Made by a program: the position numbers and the translations under genes | Assembly (NCBI GenBank): GCA_004794785.1 | Contig: SJOL01009658.1 | Location: forward strand, 69,740-133,739 | Reading direction: 5' to 3' | DNA from: Opisthorchis felineus | Taxonomy: Eukaryota > Platyhelminthes > Trematoda > Opisthorchiida > Opisthorchiidae | Length of the DNA: 64,000 nt | In this document: in pieces, positions 24,325 through 36,055 of the stretch | Position numbering within the stretch: the stretch's first letter is position 1 | Layout of the letters: the number at the start of each line of letters is the position of its first letter | Notes under the pieces: model-generated | Told to the model about the DNA's origin: nothing | The model's database searches: none | Seen by the model: only the letters and a program-made list of their open reading frames with translations

Positions 24325-26428
24325 CTCATTTAATGTATTGTTTGATTTGCCATCCAGGTGCAATACATCCTGTATCTGCCGATCAAATGTCTCCGATCGA
24401 TTGCTCGTGAGAACTTCAGCTAGAGGCTTCTGTTTTTTGTGAATGACACTCACGTGTATATCACAAATGCTGGTCTATTCCAGAGATCCCGTGCCACTTT
24501 GGTAGTGCTTATATTAGCCACTGGCCGAATGAGAAAAGTGGTATGTAAATCTTATGCTAAATGAAAGTTGAAAAAGTAAGAACACGAACCAGCAGTTATG
24601 CTTGCTGGCATAGAGTCCATTCAACCGGTGTGAGGACATCAGATCGCGACAGCTGAATTACCTCTCCCTTCGTTGCAATTATTCCGCTTCCGTTTACCTT
24701 TGAAAGGGTTTAACGATCACCGACACAGTTCATCCATTTTACTAGCAGGTTGACCTACTTAAAATCACGTTGTTAACTGAAAGAGTGCAAATCTTTATTT
24801 AAAACACAACTGATCCAGTCGATAACTGCCAATGAATCGTACTTTTTACATGGGATATCTGAAAATTCAACCACTGGTGCTTAAGAGCCTAACCAGCAAA
24901 AACTGAGAAATTATGCCCACGATATGTGCAGCAAATGGTTTTGTTTGGTGGACCAAAAAATCATGCCGGTCTTGAGAATTACCTGATTTGGCAACGTATA
25001 CGCCTACACAAGTTTGGATGCAAAATTTCATGGAACTCTGTAATGGCTGAACTACCTTGACAGAATACCAAGAAAAGCAAACGTGTACCATGAGCTCCAT
25101 ATGTGAATGCCGAGCAAACATTTTTGAGGTATGTAAAAAACAACATAATAATTACTTCGAACAGAAAGCATTCCCGTCAGTTTACGCCTGAAGACTAAAT
25201 GTTTCGGTCTCAAATGAATGAGGATGAGACGATTCTCCTGGCGGACCAGAATTCGCTCACAGCACAGCGACAGGCCAACACAACTTCATATCCCATCAAG
25301 ATATAGAGTTTTTTCTTTGGAAGATAAATTGGGTTGATAGATTTCAATATGCTCGTAGACGGCCTTTTTGGTGGAATATTTTGCTTCCGTGAATTCGTGT
25401 CCCCTAATTTTCTTGCTTGGGCCACAATGTGAAAATTGCGGCAGTCGAAATTTGGTCCGTCCTGGTCTTTGTTCGGGAGACTCGTGAAAAGTAGTCGTGA
25501 CTAGTGGTTGCACGTGCTCGTTCATAGGTTTTTGGTGGTTAGCCTACTTTATGTTTGTCTTACGTAGTTTGTAGCAGTTTTGTCAATTTTGTGTACGACA
25601 TTGGTAGTTTGTATATGACACCGGTCCTCATGAGCGCATTCAACTTTCCTTCTGGATTTGATAGCGCCGTCCGCAGTGTTTAGGTATTCTATTCGCCACT
25701 AAAGACGGAAAGGATGGAAAACTGGTGTTCTCGGACCGCTTATAACCAGATTACCAAGTGGACAAGTGAGGTTGTTGAGCGATTTCTGGGAGAGAGACCA
25801 ACAATAAATTAAGTGTATACTCAAAGGTTCCCTTTGTTACATAGCACACGATTCAAACCGGGGTTACTCAAGGATATCTCCACAGCTATCTTCACTTATT
25901 CTTTCCCAAGTGGCCGGTACTGTAAAAAATGGTTTAGCATACAACATTTGATGAATTGGCCCAGTGGGCGTTGTTGGATGAACATACCGCTGAACGAGTG
26001 TAATGAGCTAACTCTGAGCACAAACTGAACCGTGAGGATCATTGTTAGAGAAGCACTATTACTAGGCTTCTCATAGACATTTTCCGTGACATTTCCGTCA
26101 CTCCATGCTGTACGGCTTACTGAAATTTTTTTGCGACCAGTTCAGTCTCGCCTGCATTTTCATCAAAAATTAAGCAAGGGGTATTAGAGGCGTTGTAAAG
26201 AAAAATGGAGTGAAAACATAAATTTTGGAATAGGATATGCGATGGAGATGTGACTGAACATGAACAATTCTTGAAACAGCGTTCAGAGTTCACATAAGAA
26301 CCACTTTTGACTGGCTCTAGGAAAATCTTTCAAAAGCAGAATACTTCACAAGGACCACGTTTAAATTAATAAATGAAACTTGACCTTTGTTTCCCAATAT
26401 TTTTTTATACGGACGAAATAACATCCAG
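24325..26428. other. Intronic or intergenic
   Basis: The minus-strand ORF 25286-25525 has protein-like composition (PRPGR-like start, Lys-rich end) but no family or splice support. Confidence 0.45.
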
Positions 26429-26599
26429 TGTGCTTCTTGCAGTATTCTCCAGATAAACAACGGAATGCGTGACGTCCGCGAAGCCCCAAATTACTCGGCT
26501 GTCGCATTCGGCTTTGATGTGTCTTACGCATTAGAAAAATGCATGAACTTGTCAAAGTGGGATTCTGTTTTGATTGCGACACAAATGAGAAAAAACAGC
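26429..26599 (+). CDS. Candidate 171-nt exon or repeat-derived ORF
   Basis: A pyrimidine-rich stretch and acceptor (acatccag) precede 57 open codons ending at donor AACAGC|gtgagt, phase 0 in and out. The peptide (NNGMRDVREAPNYSAVAFGF, ALEKCMNLSKWDSVLIATQ) has protein-like composition and G+C-rich codons. The frame stays open past the donor to 26701 and still reads protein-like (SGGKFVQSL), which is unusual for a real intron. It may therefore be a fragment of an unrecognised repeat rather than a host exon. Confidence 0.22.
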
Positions 26600-29500
26600 G
26601 TGAGTGGAGGTAAATTTGTGCAGTCGCTCTGTCTGGTGTTCACATATGGGACATTTTACGGTAGCTCAGAGTTACTTTTTTTTAGGGAGTTGCCGAGCTA
26701 AGATCACGGAGCACAGATTCTGAGGGATGACCGGCTTTGTATATCATGTTTCGCCGGTTCCCAACTGCTATTGTAAACAAGTTCCACGAATCCAAATGGA
26801 CGCCTAAAAATCCAAAGATAAGAGATTAGCCACCTTATAAGATCGAGAAAAATAATCAATCGAGCATTCAGTTTGAAAATCCTTGTTGCTTAATTATGGA
26901 AAAGCATTATTCTGTGTGGTTCGTTCCGAGCTGCGACAGCGCCGTAAGTTATGCGCGACTATGCTCCATCAGGAATGCTCATTCCTGTCCTGGAACTTTC
27001 TATGTTGTCCTGTTTTTCAAAAGCAAGGGGTATTTTAGGTTGGAAATAAAACATTCCATCTACAGTGTGCCGAAATCACTTTAGAGCAGGGTGTGAGAGG
27101 AAGGAACACAAATGATCAAATACGCGGATCCAAACTGGTTTGGCTAGCTAAGTCTTGGGGAGAAAAAATATTCTCCAGCCGGTTTGCAAGGAAAGATTTT
27201 CTGAGTTTGTTTCACGCGGTTCCTGAGCCAAATTTCTGAGAAGAATTAAGTTGGCTTAATAGGGTAGTTATCCTTAATTTTGCAGCTGGTAGCTTAAAAC
27301 CTAAGACCAAAGTTATGCAGTCGATAACTTGGCTGGAAATTACTCAGCGACGATAAAATCTAACGATTCCGTGTTGTTTCAAACAATCTTAGAAGACGAC
27401 TTCGTTGAAAATAGATTACTGATAAAAGTAGTCCGTTCCACCTAGTTTTCAATGCTAAAGTGAAACTAGTCATTCTTGCTAATAGAAAATATTTATCTTT
27501 CATTGTAGATCTTCTTTCAGTAGGTGCGATGGGTAACATTTGGAATAAGGAGTATGCTTATCAGTTTCAAGAACAATACTCTCCTGAAACTTATATTCTT
27601 CATCTCAGCATGACATGCTTACCATTCCTCCAAATAAGTTTTGCATCCTAATTGGAAGTACGGGTGTCGCTTTTAGTCAACTATGAAGCCATGACCACTA
27701 CGGATACATTAATCAGAATTTTCCAAAATATGTTGCAACAGAGAATCGCATTAGTTTCTGCGAGTTTCGAACGACCTGTTCTCTGGCAGGTTGCTAAAAA
27801 CTGCGGATTGTCTGCATCATCAAATCTGTAAGCTAGTTAGACAACCGAATGCCAAACAGGTTGTTTATTTGGAAGTTGGTTTTTACTTGATTCTCAGAGT
27901 TGTATCATTTTAACCTACTGGGCAAGATATACACGGCGATCATAGAAAAAGTAAATTCGTTTGGTCCCTTGAGGTATATACTTAATCTAACGATCCCCTG
28001 GAAACGAACAATCGTTTGCACGTCTTTCTGGTAAAATCTGTCCTATAAACGTTTAGCTTCTATGGTGATCAACTCACATTCGATTGTTTGATTCCGTCTG
28101 TGGGCCACCCACTCAAAGCGTTATTAATTAGACTTTCCTTGAATAACACAAAAGAGCTTTTGTGTGGTCTTGTGGGTCAGCTAATGCATATACACTGAGC
28201 GGACAGGACTGAGCACATTCCAGCAGACATTTGTGATCGATGCTCAGTTTCTCCGAATGTCATGCAGATTTGTTCGTTCTTCTCAGTATTGATCAGGTCA
28301 TCATCCTTTTCAAACCAACAGATTCTGTGAAAATCACTCACGCAGAACTGTATGTTTTCATATCATTTTTCTGTTACGCCAAGGTTAACACGGTTGATCA
28401 ATTCCCTTTACGCCCTGTTGATTCAGACTGGATAGACCAATTTACACAAAACCAGACAGAATGCATTGTTTCAACACGATTTAACGAATGAAGGCAAATT
28501 GCGATCAATCGCGTTTTACAAGACTGGTTCCACGTGAGTTTTTTGCCACTTTCATATTTCCGGATTTTGACCACCGCGTTGCGGATAAGCCATCACCCTC
28601 ACAGAGCAGCCCTAAACGCAGAGCACACATCCACATGAGGAATGTAGGATATTTTCAATGGAGGCTTGAATAAATTAGTTTTTAGACATACAGCAATAAC
28701 ATACATGTGTTGGGGAATAAAGGTTTTTCACTGACAGCGTTTGACAAGCCCCATAATCGCAATACACACAGAATCTCGAGGTGATCCTAGTTTTCTTGAA
28801 CCTGTTTTGTTTACTCTTTGTGATAGACCCCGATGTTCAGTTCATCAGTTTTTGTTCCCTTTAAGAGAGTACAAAAGTAACACGGTAATACTGAAGTGGT
28901 TTCTGTGCAAATAGGCACCCACAGTTCACTTTTCTATGTATGTGGGACTGCATCGCACGAACTGGGCGCAATGGCCACCTTGCTAGGCAACACATCAGTA
29001 GGATGTCACTTGTTGCCCATGTCGATCACCAACATCTTGCCGGTTGAAAATGCAGCTGGATTTATTAAAACAGGCAAACATTTCATTCCCCGGAGTTCGT
29101 TGGTCTGGAATTTTAGAAGCTAATGAAGAAATTCTGAAGTTGCAATGGAGGCGGAATTCGAAGAGCGAAAAATACTTGGTCTGACATTCATCAAAAAATA
29201 AGATACGGTAAATTGGCACATTGAAGGATAGTACTTCAGTACTGGTGAAGGTAGATCCCTGTTTAAAAAAATAAACCAATTGGGGAGCCAGCTGCAGAAG
29301 TAGAAAATGGTTGGTAAGTTGAATCTCATCTATCAAAATGTCACTGATTACCATAAATGAAATGAGTTGAACATCGACAGAAAGCATTTACCAATAGAAA
29401 TGTTCCTGCCTACGGTCTATTCCAGGCGGAGGAAAATTTGAGTATATTCCAAATAAAATATTTTGATTTCCGGACAGTTCTTAGACAATGAAGCCGATGT

Positions 29501-31403
29501 TTGCAGTTCTATGTTGTGTGGAAGGTAAATGACTCACAGTAACCGCAAATGATTCACAAAATCATACCACCCTACGTTTCGGTAAAATATCAACCCTATC
29601 CTTGCTAAGGAGATAAAAACTGCACCATTCTGGTTGATCAGATAATGCAACCGTAAGAAACAATGTTTTTTTGAGGCAATCAAATCCAGAAATCTAAGTG
29701 AACCCACCGAGAACTGGAATTAGGATGAGTAGCATGCCAGGATATTATCAGCTGATGTTGACAATGCGGTAGGTGAAGTGAATAGAGCTCAAAATTATTG
29801 TGATATGCTTAACAGGTGCAAGACGCAACTTCAAGGCATACTAATTGTCAATAATGAGACTATTCTCAGAAAACAAATCTAAAGTTCATTGATTTAACAT
29901 GTATTATTAGTACGTTAGATTTTCTAACCCAATGTAAAATAAATGCAGCGCCAAATCTTGTAAATGACTTCCATCTGTCAAATATTTCATTACTTCTTAT
30001 CCCGGAATCCCCCTTATAGTAGCATGACGAAATAATACTGCAGATACTGAATTCCGCTGTTTCAGACACAAAGTGGATCTGAGTTGTGACAAAAAGTTTG
30101 AATTTTTCAAAACGCAATGTGTATGAACTAATATTTTCGGGTTCGTTTTGCGCCTGATGAAGCAGCCGCATGAGATACCTTCTACTGAACCACGGCTTTT
30201 TTGAATACCGTAGAATGGTAACAGTGTATGACGTTTCTTTTATATCACTCCGCAGAAAGGCCCGTTGGGTGCATTCAATCTGATGTGGGGCTCATAAACA
30301 GAGCTAAGAGACATCATTAGGCAGAGGTTTGGTGCATCAGTGTAAACCTCGAGCGCACTTGTGTGGTGTAACACGGTACCCGCAGCAGCTAACTTGGTGG
30401 AGCGCCCGGGCGATAAGCGAGAAAACGGTTGTTTCACTTTCTCCCAAGAATCCCATCTTTTCGCTCGTATTGTAGACAGTATGGCCCACATTCCCTAGAA
30501 AGTTTGTGCGTAAACGGTTCCATGTCATTTGGACTGGTAATGTGTCTCAAATTTAATTTCTACAATACGGTTAATAAAAGTGGAGATGAGAAGGATTGTA
30601 TCAGCATATTATGAAATGCACCATATATGACGTGGATTCCAAGAAATGTAACGCCGGATAACGACTTCGACAAATCAGCTGAAGATAGTTCCTGTCCCAG
30701 CCAAGCTGGTCTTGTGGTGACTAATAGCGCTCACTGTGTGTGGTTGCCCTTTCATGAGACGAGCTAAGATAGTACCCGACACCGGAAATACCACACCAGC
30801 ACTGGCTTCCGTGAGAAGATATATACTAAAGCCTCAACGTATGATCATAAGCTATGGTAAATAGCTTCCAAAATATTACAAAATTTGGTATTCAATAAAA
30901 CTTGTTGGCCGACTTCATGTGCAGCGTGGAACTACTTTTGGATTTGTGTACATACGATCTGAACTTGACACCTCTAGAGTATGTCCAAAAATGGAGGAGA
31001 AGAACTCAAAGATAAAACATTCACAACTGTGTACTTTATACCTGAGCCAATATGCCACTGCTGACCATCCTGTCGTTGCTATTAAAATGATTCCCTGGAC
31101 ATGGAACGCAGAACAGGTGGATACATTTTCCTCTCCAACAGGCTCACTGATTGGTGCGTTTATTGTCATTTTGGGATAAGGAGGATTGACGTGATAGGTT
31201 GACGATCCAATTGTTCCAGGCCTACCTATGATTAAACAGCGACAAGTTGTGCGTTTGTGGAAAGCATTGGTGTGTAATTCGCACACAGTGATCCTAATCA
31301 GACTGTCTTATCGTACGCATGTACAGAGGCACTTGTTGCTGAGGCTACTTTCACATTTTTTTTCTCATGAATGTCAAATGTGAAATTTTCTGAAACTTTT
31401 CAG
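26600..31403. other. Intronic or intergenic
   Basis: Small open frames at 28240-28491, 28488-28673 and 30919-31179 were examined; none has a matching acceptor and donor around a single open frame. Confidence 0.5.
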
Positions 31404-31722
31404 CATGGTACATGTGCTTCAAGGAAATCCGCAGTCGCCCAGTCTGCTATCGACCAAAGCCGTTTGTCAATTCACGGATCTAAATAGCACACTTGCTGTG
31501 TCCGGACTATTACCCGGCCAACAGCCATTTAACACACCGCAAAACCAGGCAATGCTCAATTCATGTTTCTTGAACTTTTTGCCCACGCTGACCGATTCCT
31601 TGTTGAGTCATGATGCTTGGCTTGCTGGTGTCACGTTCACCAATCAGTGTAAACCAAACTTTTCGCCTGTGTTTCCCATCACAAACGTGAACACGAATTT
31701 ACAGGAATCTACGATTCGCCAG
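31404..31722 (+). CDS. Candidate 319-nt low-complexity coding exon
   Basis: Open frame across 106 codons between acceptor ctgaaacttttcag and donor CAG|gtgagc, clearly richer in G+C than its surroundings. The exon begins with one base of a split codon and then ATG, and ends in phase 0. The predicted peptide is rich in Ser, Leu, Asn, Gln and Pro (SPSLLSTKAVCQ..., GLLPGQQPFNTPQNQ..., NTNLQESTIRQ) with no domain I recognise. Its end phase is the one required by the exon at 60310, so direct splicing would place this segment N-terminal to the TIA-like RRM; that is inference, across about 28.6 kb. The ATG could also be a start codon behind a 5' UTR exon. Confidence 0.5.
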
Positions 31723-34132
31723 GTGAGCGAATTGCCTCTATTTTGCGGACATCGACTTTCGTGAAGTTTTATTCAAACGTGTTTGAAAAAAAGCTTAGTT
31801 TATTATTGATATTATTATTAGAAGGTGGGAGACTAAAATACCCAGATCTACCAGGGCTATTTTGAGAAGGGGCAATAAAACGGACAAGTCCTCCTTAAAA
31901 ATAGACGGTTGCCCAGTGTTGGAAGCTATGGATGAAGAAGAAAAAGGGAACCTTGGACAATTCATTGGCCAACAATATATGTAGGCCGCTCAAATTTAGA
32001 AGTGCAGGTGTGCTGCATTTTTGATCGACTTTTGAAATCATACCGAAGCGGCCGTATTATGTCATCGGCTTATCTTTCCAGTTCAGTTTGCTAAACATTT
32101 GCGCTATTCGCTAAAAAGTGACTAACTTCTTTCGGTGCAATCTTATTAAAAATTTGAGGCCGAAATTCCAGTCGGAACAGCGTTTGGATGGACAGTTCCC
32201 TAAGTTAACTACTTTTCACATTCGTGTGCACTTTGCTTATACCGGAGAACATAAACTATCTCACCCGACGTCGCTGTGACACAACAGCGTGCTGCTGATA
32301 TGTAGCTGAGGGATCTGACAGTTTCACCTGCCTTCAGTTCGCAGCCAAGTGCAACTGACCGGCAAGTTGGGAAACCCCACAGTAACCAGGTTTGGAATCA
32401 TTGTGCACAGCCTATGAAGGACGAATTGGCGCACACTTGAAAAGCCGTAGAGCAAAAGTGTGTAACTATTTGCCACATGGGTTTACCAGCAGATGTGACC
32501 AGATACACTTTAGAATCAGATTATTAGCGTACTGAAAACCTTAATGTGCAAACATGTGATGAGTGGCTTGTGTGTCTTTGTTCGGCAACCAGCATAGTTG
32601 CAGATACTAAGAACATTGCACATTAGTCAGGAAGTAAGATTGATATGGACTGTGAACTTTCCTGGAGTTATGTGAAATGAGCATATTATTTGCGGACTGT
32701 TGCGAATAGCTATCCCGTCTGGCTGAAAACCAAAGCAGGCCAGGTAAATAGGCATGGTGTTGAACGAGATTGATGCAATGTGGGTTGGACATAGAAAATT
32801 AATCTATTTTGAGCTTCTTACAGTTTGGAATTCATCAGTCGAATATAGCGAGATTCTGCCGCAAGACGTCCAGGTTCAACTTGCACATATTCAGCTAAGC
32901 ATTAAAACAAGATCACCGTTCACCACAATGCTCGCCCGGCGTGTGTGATTTCAGTTCAGTTACTGCCTGATTTAGCACTTGGGTTGAAATTAGTTGGGAG
33001 CCTCATCACTAGTCAGGCCGATTCTCCTAACGAACTTCACGGAGTCGTAGACCAACCTAAACGAAATACATAGTGAACTGCTTTTCTAGCATCAGCCACA
33101 TCTGGTTTGTTGACATCAATTTTATAGTCACTAGACGCTCCGTTTGCTAATCATCAGGTTCACTTTAGTGATCGGTAAAAAGTCCGGGACGATTTCGACT
33201 ATTCACTTGTAGTCAGATTCCCAAAGCTTTCATTGCTAAACTAGAGGAGCATCAGGCATTTGGTGTTAAAATACTGATACACCTTTGAGAAATCACACCA
33301 TGTCATAGCTTGGAAAGCAGCATATAGATGTTCTACGGCTTACCAGCACGGGATACAAACATGAGCACATATGAGGTTCACAAAATTTGGATATACTTCT
33401 TCACGTCTGCTCAGTATAACGTGGTGGCTTACTCTATTATGCAATTAAAGTCTTGCAGTGCGTTGCTCCTGGACTCGAATTCAGGCGCCAGTGCAAGACA
33501 TACAAAAAAACCGATAGCTCTTGGTATCACAAAAACAACGTGTAAACCAAGTCCATAGAATTAGGGTATGCGGTTCTTGGTAGCTGTCATTCTAATAAGT
33601 CTGCGTGTGATTCATTCAGGGCCTACTTCAGCTGCCTCAACGTCAGAGTGCCTCGTGTGAAGGAAAAACTGCATGCAAAGGTCCAATACCGGCACAAGAA
33701 ATTTGCAGTATTATAACGCTTATCCTACCTGTCCCAGTAATACCAGTACTGAGCCCGGAAAAAAATGCTTGTTAGACGGAAATTCACCAAATTTTGAGGC
33801 AGTGTGTTTTAGTAAAATTAGGATAATATCTCGCGCACAGGTTCGTGATTTGTGGTACTATATTCAGTTGTTTTTGTGCACTGGTTTGAAATATTTTGCG
33901 GTTGTTCACTGCAAACAGGTTTTGCTATCTGAATATCAGTTCGCCCATTTTTCAATTGGTAACTGATTTGTACTAGACAACAACAGTAATCTGGCTAAAA
34001 GTGTTATAATAATCCACAGATTATTTCCGGTTACATACGTAGCTGAGGATGGCTGGAACATCAGGTTTCTCTAACAAATTTATATAATTCATGATTAACA
34101 CTGTCGTTTCTTTCAACTACTTGGTCTGTTAG
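31723..34132 (+). other. Probable intron sequence
   Basis: Starts at the gtgagc donor of the 31404 exon. A possible acceptor near 33,630 (gattcattcag) opens a short frame (GLLQLPQRQSASCEGKTACK) that leaves only through weak donors. Confidence 0.4.
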
Positions 34133-34192
34133 ACGTTAAGTCTAACGGCGCGCCACCCGAGGTTTTGAAGCGCATGGTCAATAGCTACTCAA
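34133..34192 (+). CDS. Candidate 60-nt exon, phase 1-1
   Basis: Acceptor ttggtctgttag and donor TCAA|gtaagt flank 60 nt that is open only when entered with two bases of a split codon. The peptide core is VKSNGAPPEVLKRMVNSYS, with G+C-rich codons (GGC GCG CCA CCC GAG) that stand out from the surroundings. The other two frames contain stops. It ends one base into a codon, so it is frame-neutral. If joined to the 20092 exon it reads ...ISDLKP-D-VKSNG..., but that link is inference. No domain recognised. Confidence 0.38.
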
Positions 34193-34803
34193 GTAAGTTT
34201 AAGACTCTCTTACATCCGGTTGTAAACTGCTTGTCTGTACTCATGTGTATGGTTGGCAACGCTAATTGGGAACAGTGCTTGGTGTGAGCGTTGAAATACC
34301 TGTCTGAAAAGTGACTGATCAGACACACTCATAAATTTTTTTTATAAACACTTAGGTGTAGAATTTGAAAGTGTGACTAGAACAACTTTGCAACTATTCT
34401 GGAGAAACCTTCTAATATCGTTGTTGGTAGACACCTATTTTTAAATCTTATAGTTTGTGAATAGTTTGGAAATGAGTTAATTCATGATAAATGCTGTGTC
34501 CAGGAAGAGAATGTTTCCGGATTGTCATTGCAATTTCAAATTAGTTATGGCTCTTTACAGATATTTCGTCATTCTACGGCTAGACTGATCGACAGAGTGA
34601 TGAGCTTTGCCTGGCTTTCACCCAGAAAACGTGACAGAGTATCCTCATAAGGTATACCGCACACCTCACGTCGTAACCTGGTGATTGGATACCATAGCTT
34701 AAAGTTTCATTTATTGACCCGCATATTTAGGTGTGTATTTATGAACTGGATATTAAAGATGTAAAAAAATAATTACCCTTTCCGGTGAACGTATTTTTGG
34801 CAG

Positions 34804-34914
34804 TACACCTTTACCATCGAAGACACTATCCTCGAGAAGAAAGAACTCATTTAGAAGGAGAGCAATGTTTTTCTATTAACAGTTTATTTGCACTCGGAAT
34901 GAACGGATATCCAT
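34804..34914 (+). CDS. Candidate 111-nt exon, phase 1-1
   Basis: Acceptor gtatttttggcag, with a possible donor CCAT|gtaaag. Entered with the one base left by the 34133 exon it stays open and encodes a basic, His/Arg-rich start (HLYHRRHYPREERTHLEGE) followed by QCFSINSLFALG. The frame stays open to a stop at 34995-34997, so this could instead be a terminal exon. No family recognised. Support is phase agreement with the preceding candidate plus splice-like signals only. Confidence 0.25.
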
Positions 34915-35464
34915 GTAAAGATGTGGCTGCGAAAGGAGCAACACCTACTCGCCTCAGCAAAACAGGGTACCTCGAGCACCCACCAACTCTCAGTTAAGAA
35001 TAACAGGTTTGCTTTTTCAGATTTATTTTAGTGGTCATCTCACTAACCACCTGGCTGTCACTTACGCCACACGATGAAATTATGAACGACAGCATGTAAG
35101 TTTCATGAGCAAGTTTTCTGACCTGAGCAACCATGTTATTTTATCTTACCGTGTCGTAATTTGGTCAACCCAGTCTCATTCCGTCAGAAGTGAGGGGGAA
35201 GTGCAAAATGCCCTAGTTCAAGGTCAATGGCTGGATTTTTCGCAACTCTCCGGTCCTGACTGTACCCATTTGAGCTCACTTGTACTTTCGTTTTCGAGCC
35301 TATTTCAGCCAGTCTAGCACCCCATGATACCATGGGCAATATTTCTCTGTATTAGAAAATCCAAGTGATTGCTACACCGATGTGGAACAGACTGTTGGTA
35401 GTGTGCGAAGATTTGCGTATTTTCAATTGAGGTATTGTTCCGTAAGTGAAGTTAATGTCTGCTG
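34915..35464. other. No recognised gene
   Basis: The frame continuing from 34804 ends at 34997. Nothing else is supportable before the SINE pair. Confidence 0.45.
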
Positions 35465-35660
35465 AAAAGTATAGCGAGTTGATCACACTGCTAATCGACC
35501 ACTCGTGGTCAAATGGTTACGTGTTCAATTTATTGGCCAGCGGGTTAGAGATTTGAGACTCCTTTGAGTTTCATGAGATGCGTACGAGCAATAACTCCCA
35601 AAAGTGCGAAAAAACCCTGCGCAGTGCTTCCTGGCTTTTCAGCACAGATTGGTTTTACAT
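35465..35660 (+). mobile_element. tRNA-derived SINE, copy A (most diverged)
   Basis: Shares the module order of the two other copies: an A-box-like TGGTCAAATGGT (35506-35517), a B-box-like GATTTGAGACTCC (35550-35562), then TTTCATGAGATGCG, a short variable part, CAGTGCTTC and CAGCACAGATTGGTTTTA. In the hammerhead region CUGAUGA is replaced by a sequence ending CAATAA, so that function is lost. It lies about 130 nt upstream of copy B in the same orientation. Confidence 0.6.
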
Positions 35661-35890
35661 GTAGGACGTAATCTCAATTGAAAATTATGAAATCTGCGCA
35701 CACTACTATCAATCTATGCGTGGCTCAGAAGAAGAATTTCTCAAGATGGGTGAAACCTCCATGTGAGAAATCCTCTCTTGATGAGCCACTCAACACACGT
35801 AATCACGTGATTCGGATCCGGTGTCTGAAGAACGAGTAATAGTATATCACGTCCAAGTGCGAGTTAATTGCACTGCTGATCAGCCGCTCA

Positions 35891-35945
35891 TGGCCGAACG
35901 GTGATGTGTTTGACCTAATGGCCGGGAGGTCGTCGGTTCGAGACC
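35891..35945 (+). promoter_or_regulatory. Pol III internal promoter (A and B boxes) of SINE copy B
   Basis: TGGCCGAACGGT at 35891-35902 fits the A-box consensus TRGCNNAGYNGG in spacing and G/C positions. GGTTCGAGACC at 35935-35945 fits the B box GGTTCGANTCC with one change. Their spacing suits RNA polymerase III transcription and recalls a tRNA with a long variable arm. No cloverleaf forms around it. Confidence 0.62.
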
Positions 35946-35964
35946 AACTGGAGCTTCGTGAGAT

Positions 35965-36011
35965 GCACACTGCTGATGATTCCAAGTAAGAATGAAACAG
36001 GTGTACAGTGC
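35965..36011 (+). ncRNA. Hammerhead-ribozyme-like core within SINE copy B
   Basis: Stem I strand CACTG (35968-35972) is followed by CTGATGA (35973-35979). A 14-nt stem-loop II comes next (TTC paired with GAA around a 7-nt loop), then GAAA (35994-35997), a minimal 2-bp stem III (AC/GT around AGGT), the expected cleavage position after GTA, and CAGTG (36006-36010), which pairs with the first strand. All invariant core bases (CUGAUGA, GAAA, U-H) are present. This order and the short stem III match the type I hammerhead of schistosome Sm-alpha RNA. Stem II is weak and H17 is A, so activity may be low. Confidence 0.6.
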
Positions 36012-36055
36012 TCTTCGATGTCAGCTTTCAGCACAGATTAGTTTCAATTAGTGAA

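Larger units (their letters stand above)
35795..36055 (+). mobile_element. tRNA-derived SINE, copy B (best preserved)
   Basis: A pol III promoter-like pair (A box TGGCCGAACGGT, B box GGTTCGAGACC) is followed by GGAGCTTCGTGAGATGC, a hammerhead-ribozyme-like core and CAGCACAGATTAGTTT. The module aligns end to end with 46405-46660. The architecture (tRNA-like promoter plus hammerhead in a short dispersed repeat) is that described for schistosome Sm-alpha elements; membership in that family is inferred. No clear target-site duplication was identified. Confidence 0.72.

Noticed and set aside
24492..24548. Exon between a ctattccag acceptor and a gtatgt donor
   Set aside because: Two frames are open and neither is distinctive; too short to decide.
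28427..28531. Exon between a cctgttgattcag acceptor and a gtgagt donor
   Set aside because: All three frames contain stops between the two sites.
35881..35955. A genuine tRNA gene
   Set aside because: A and B boxes are good, but no acceptor stem or cloverleaf pairs, and the same sequence recurs in two other copies with a common 3' part. It is a SINE.
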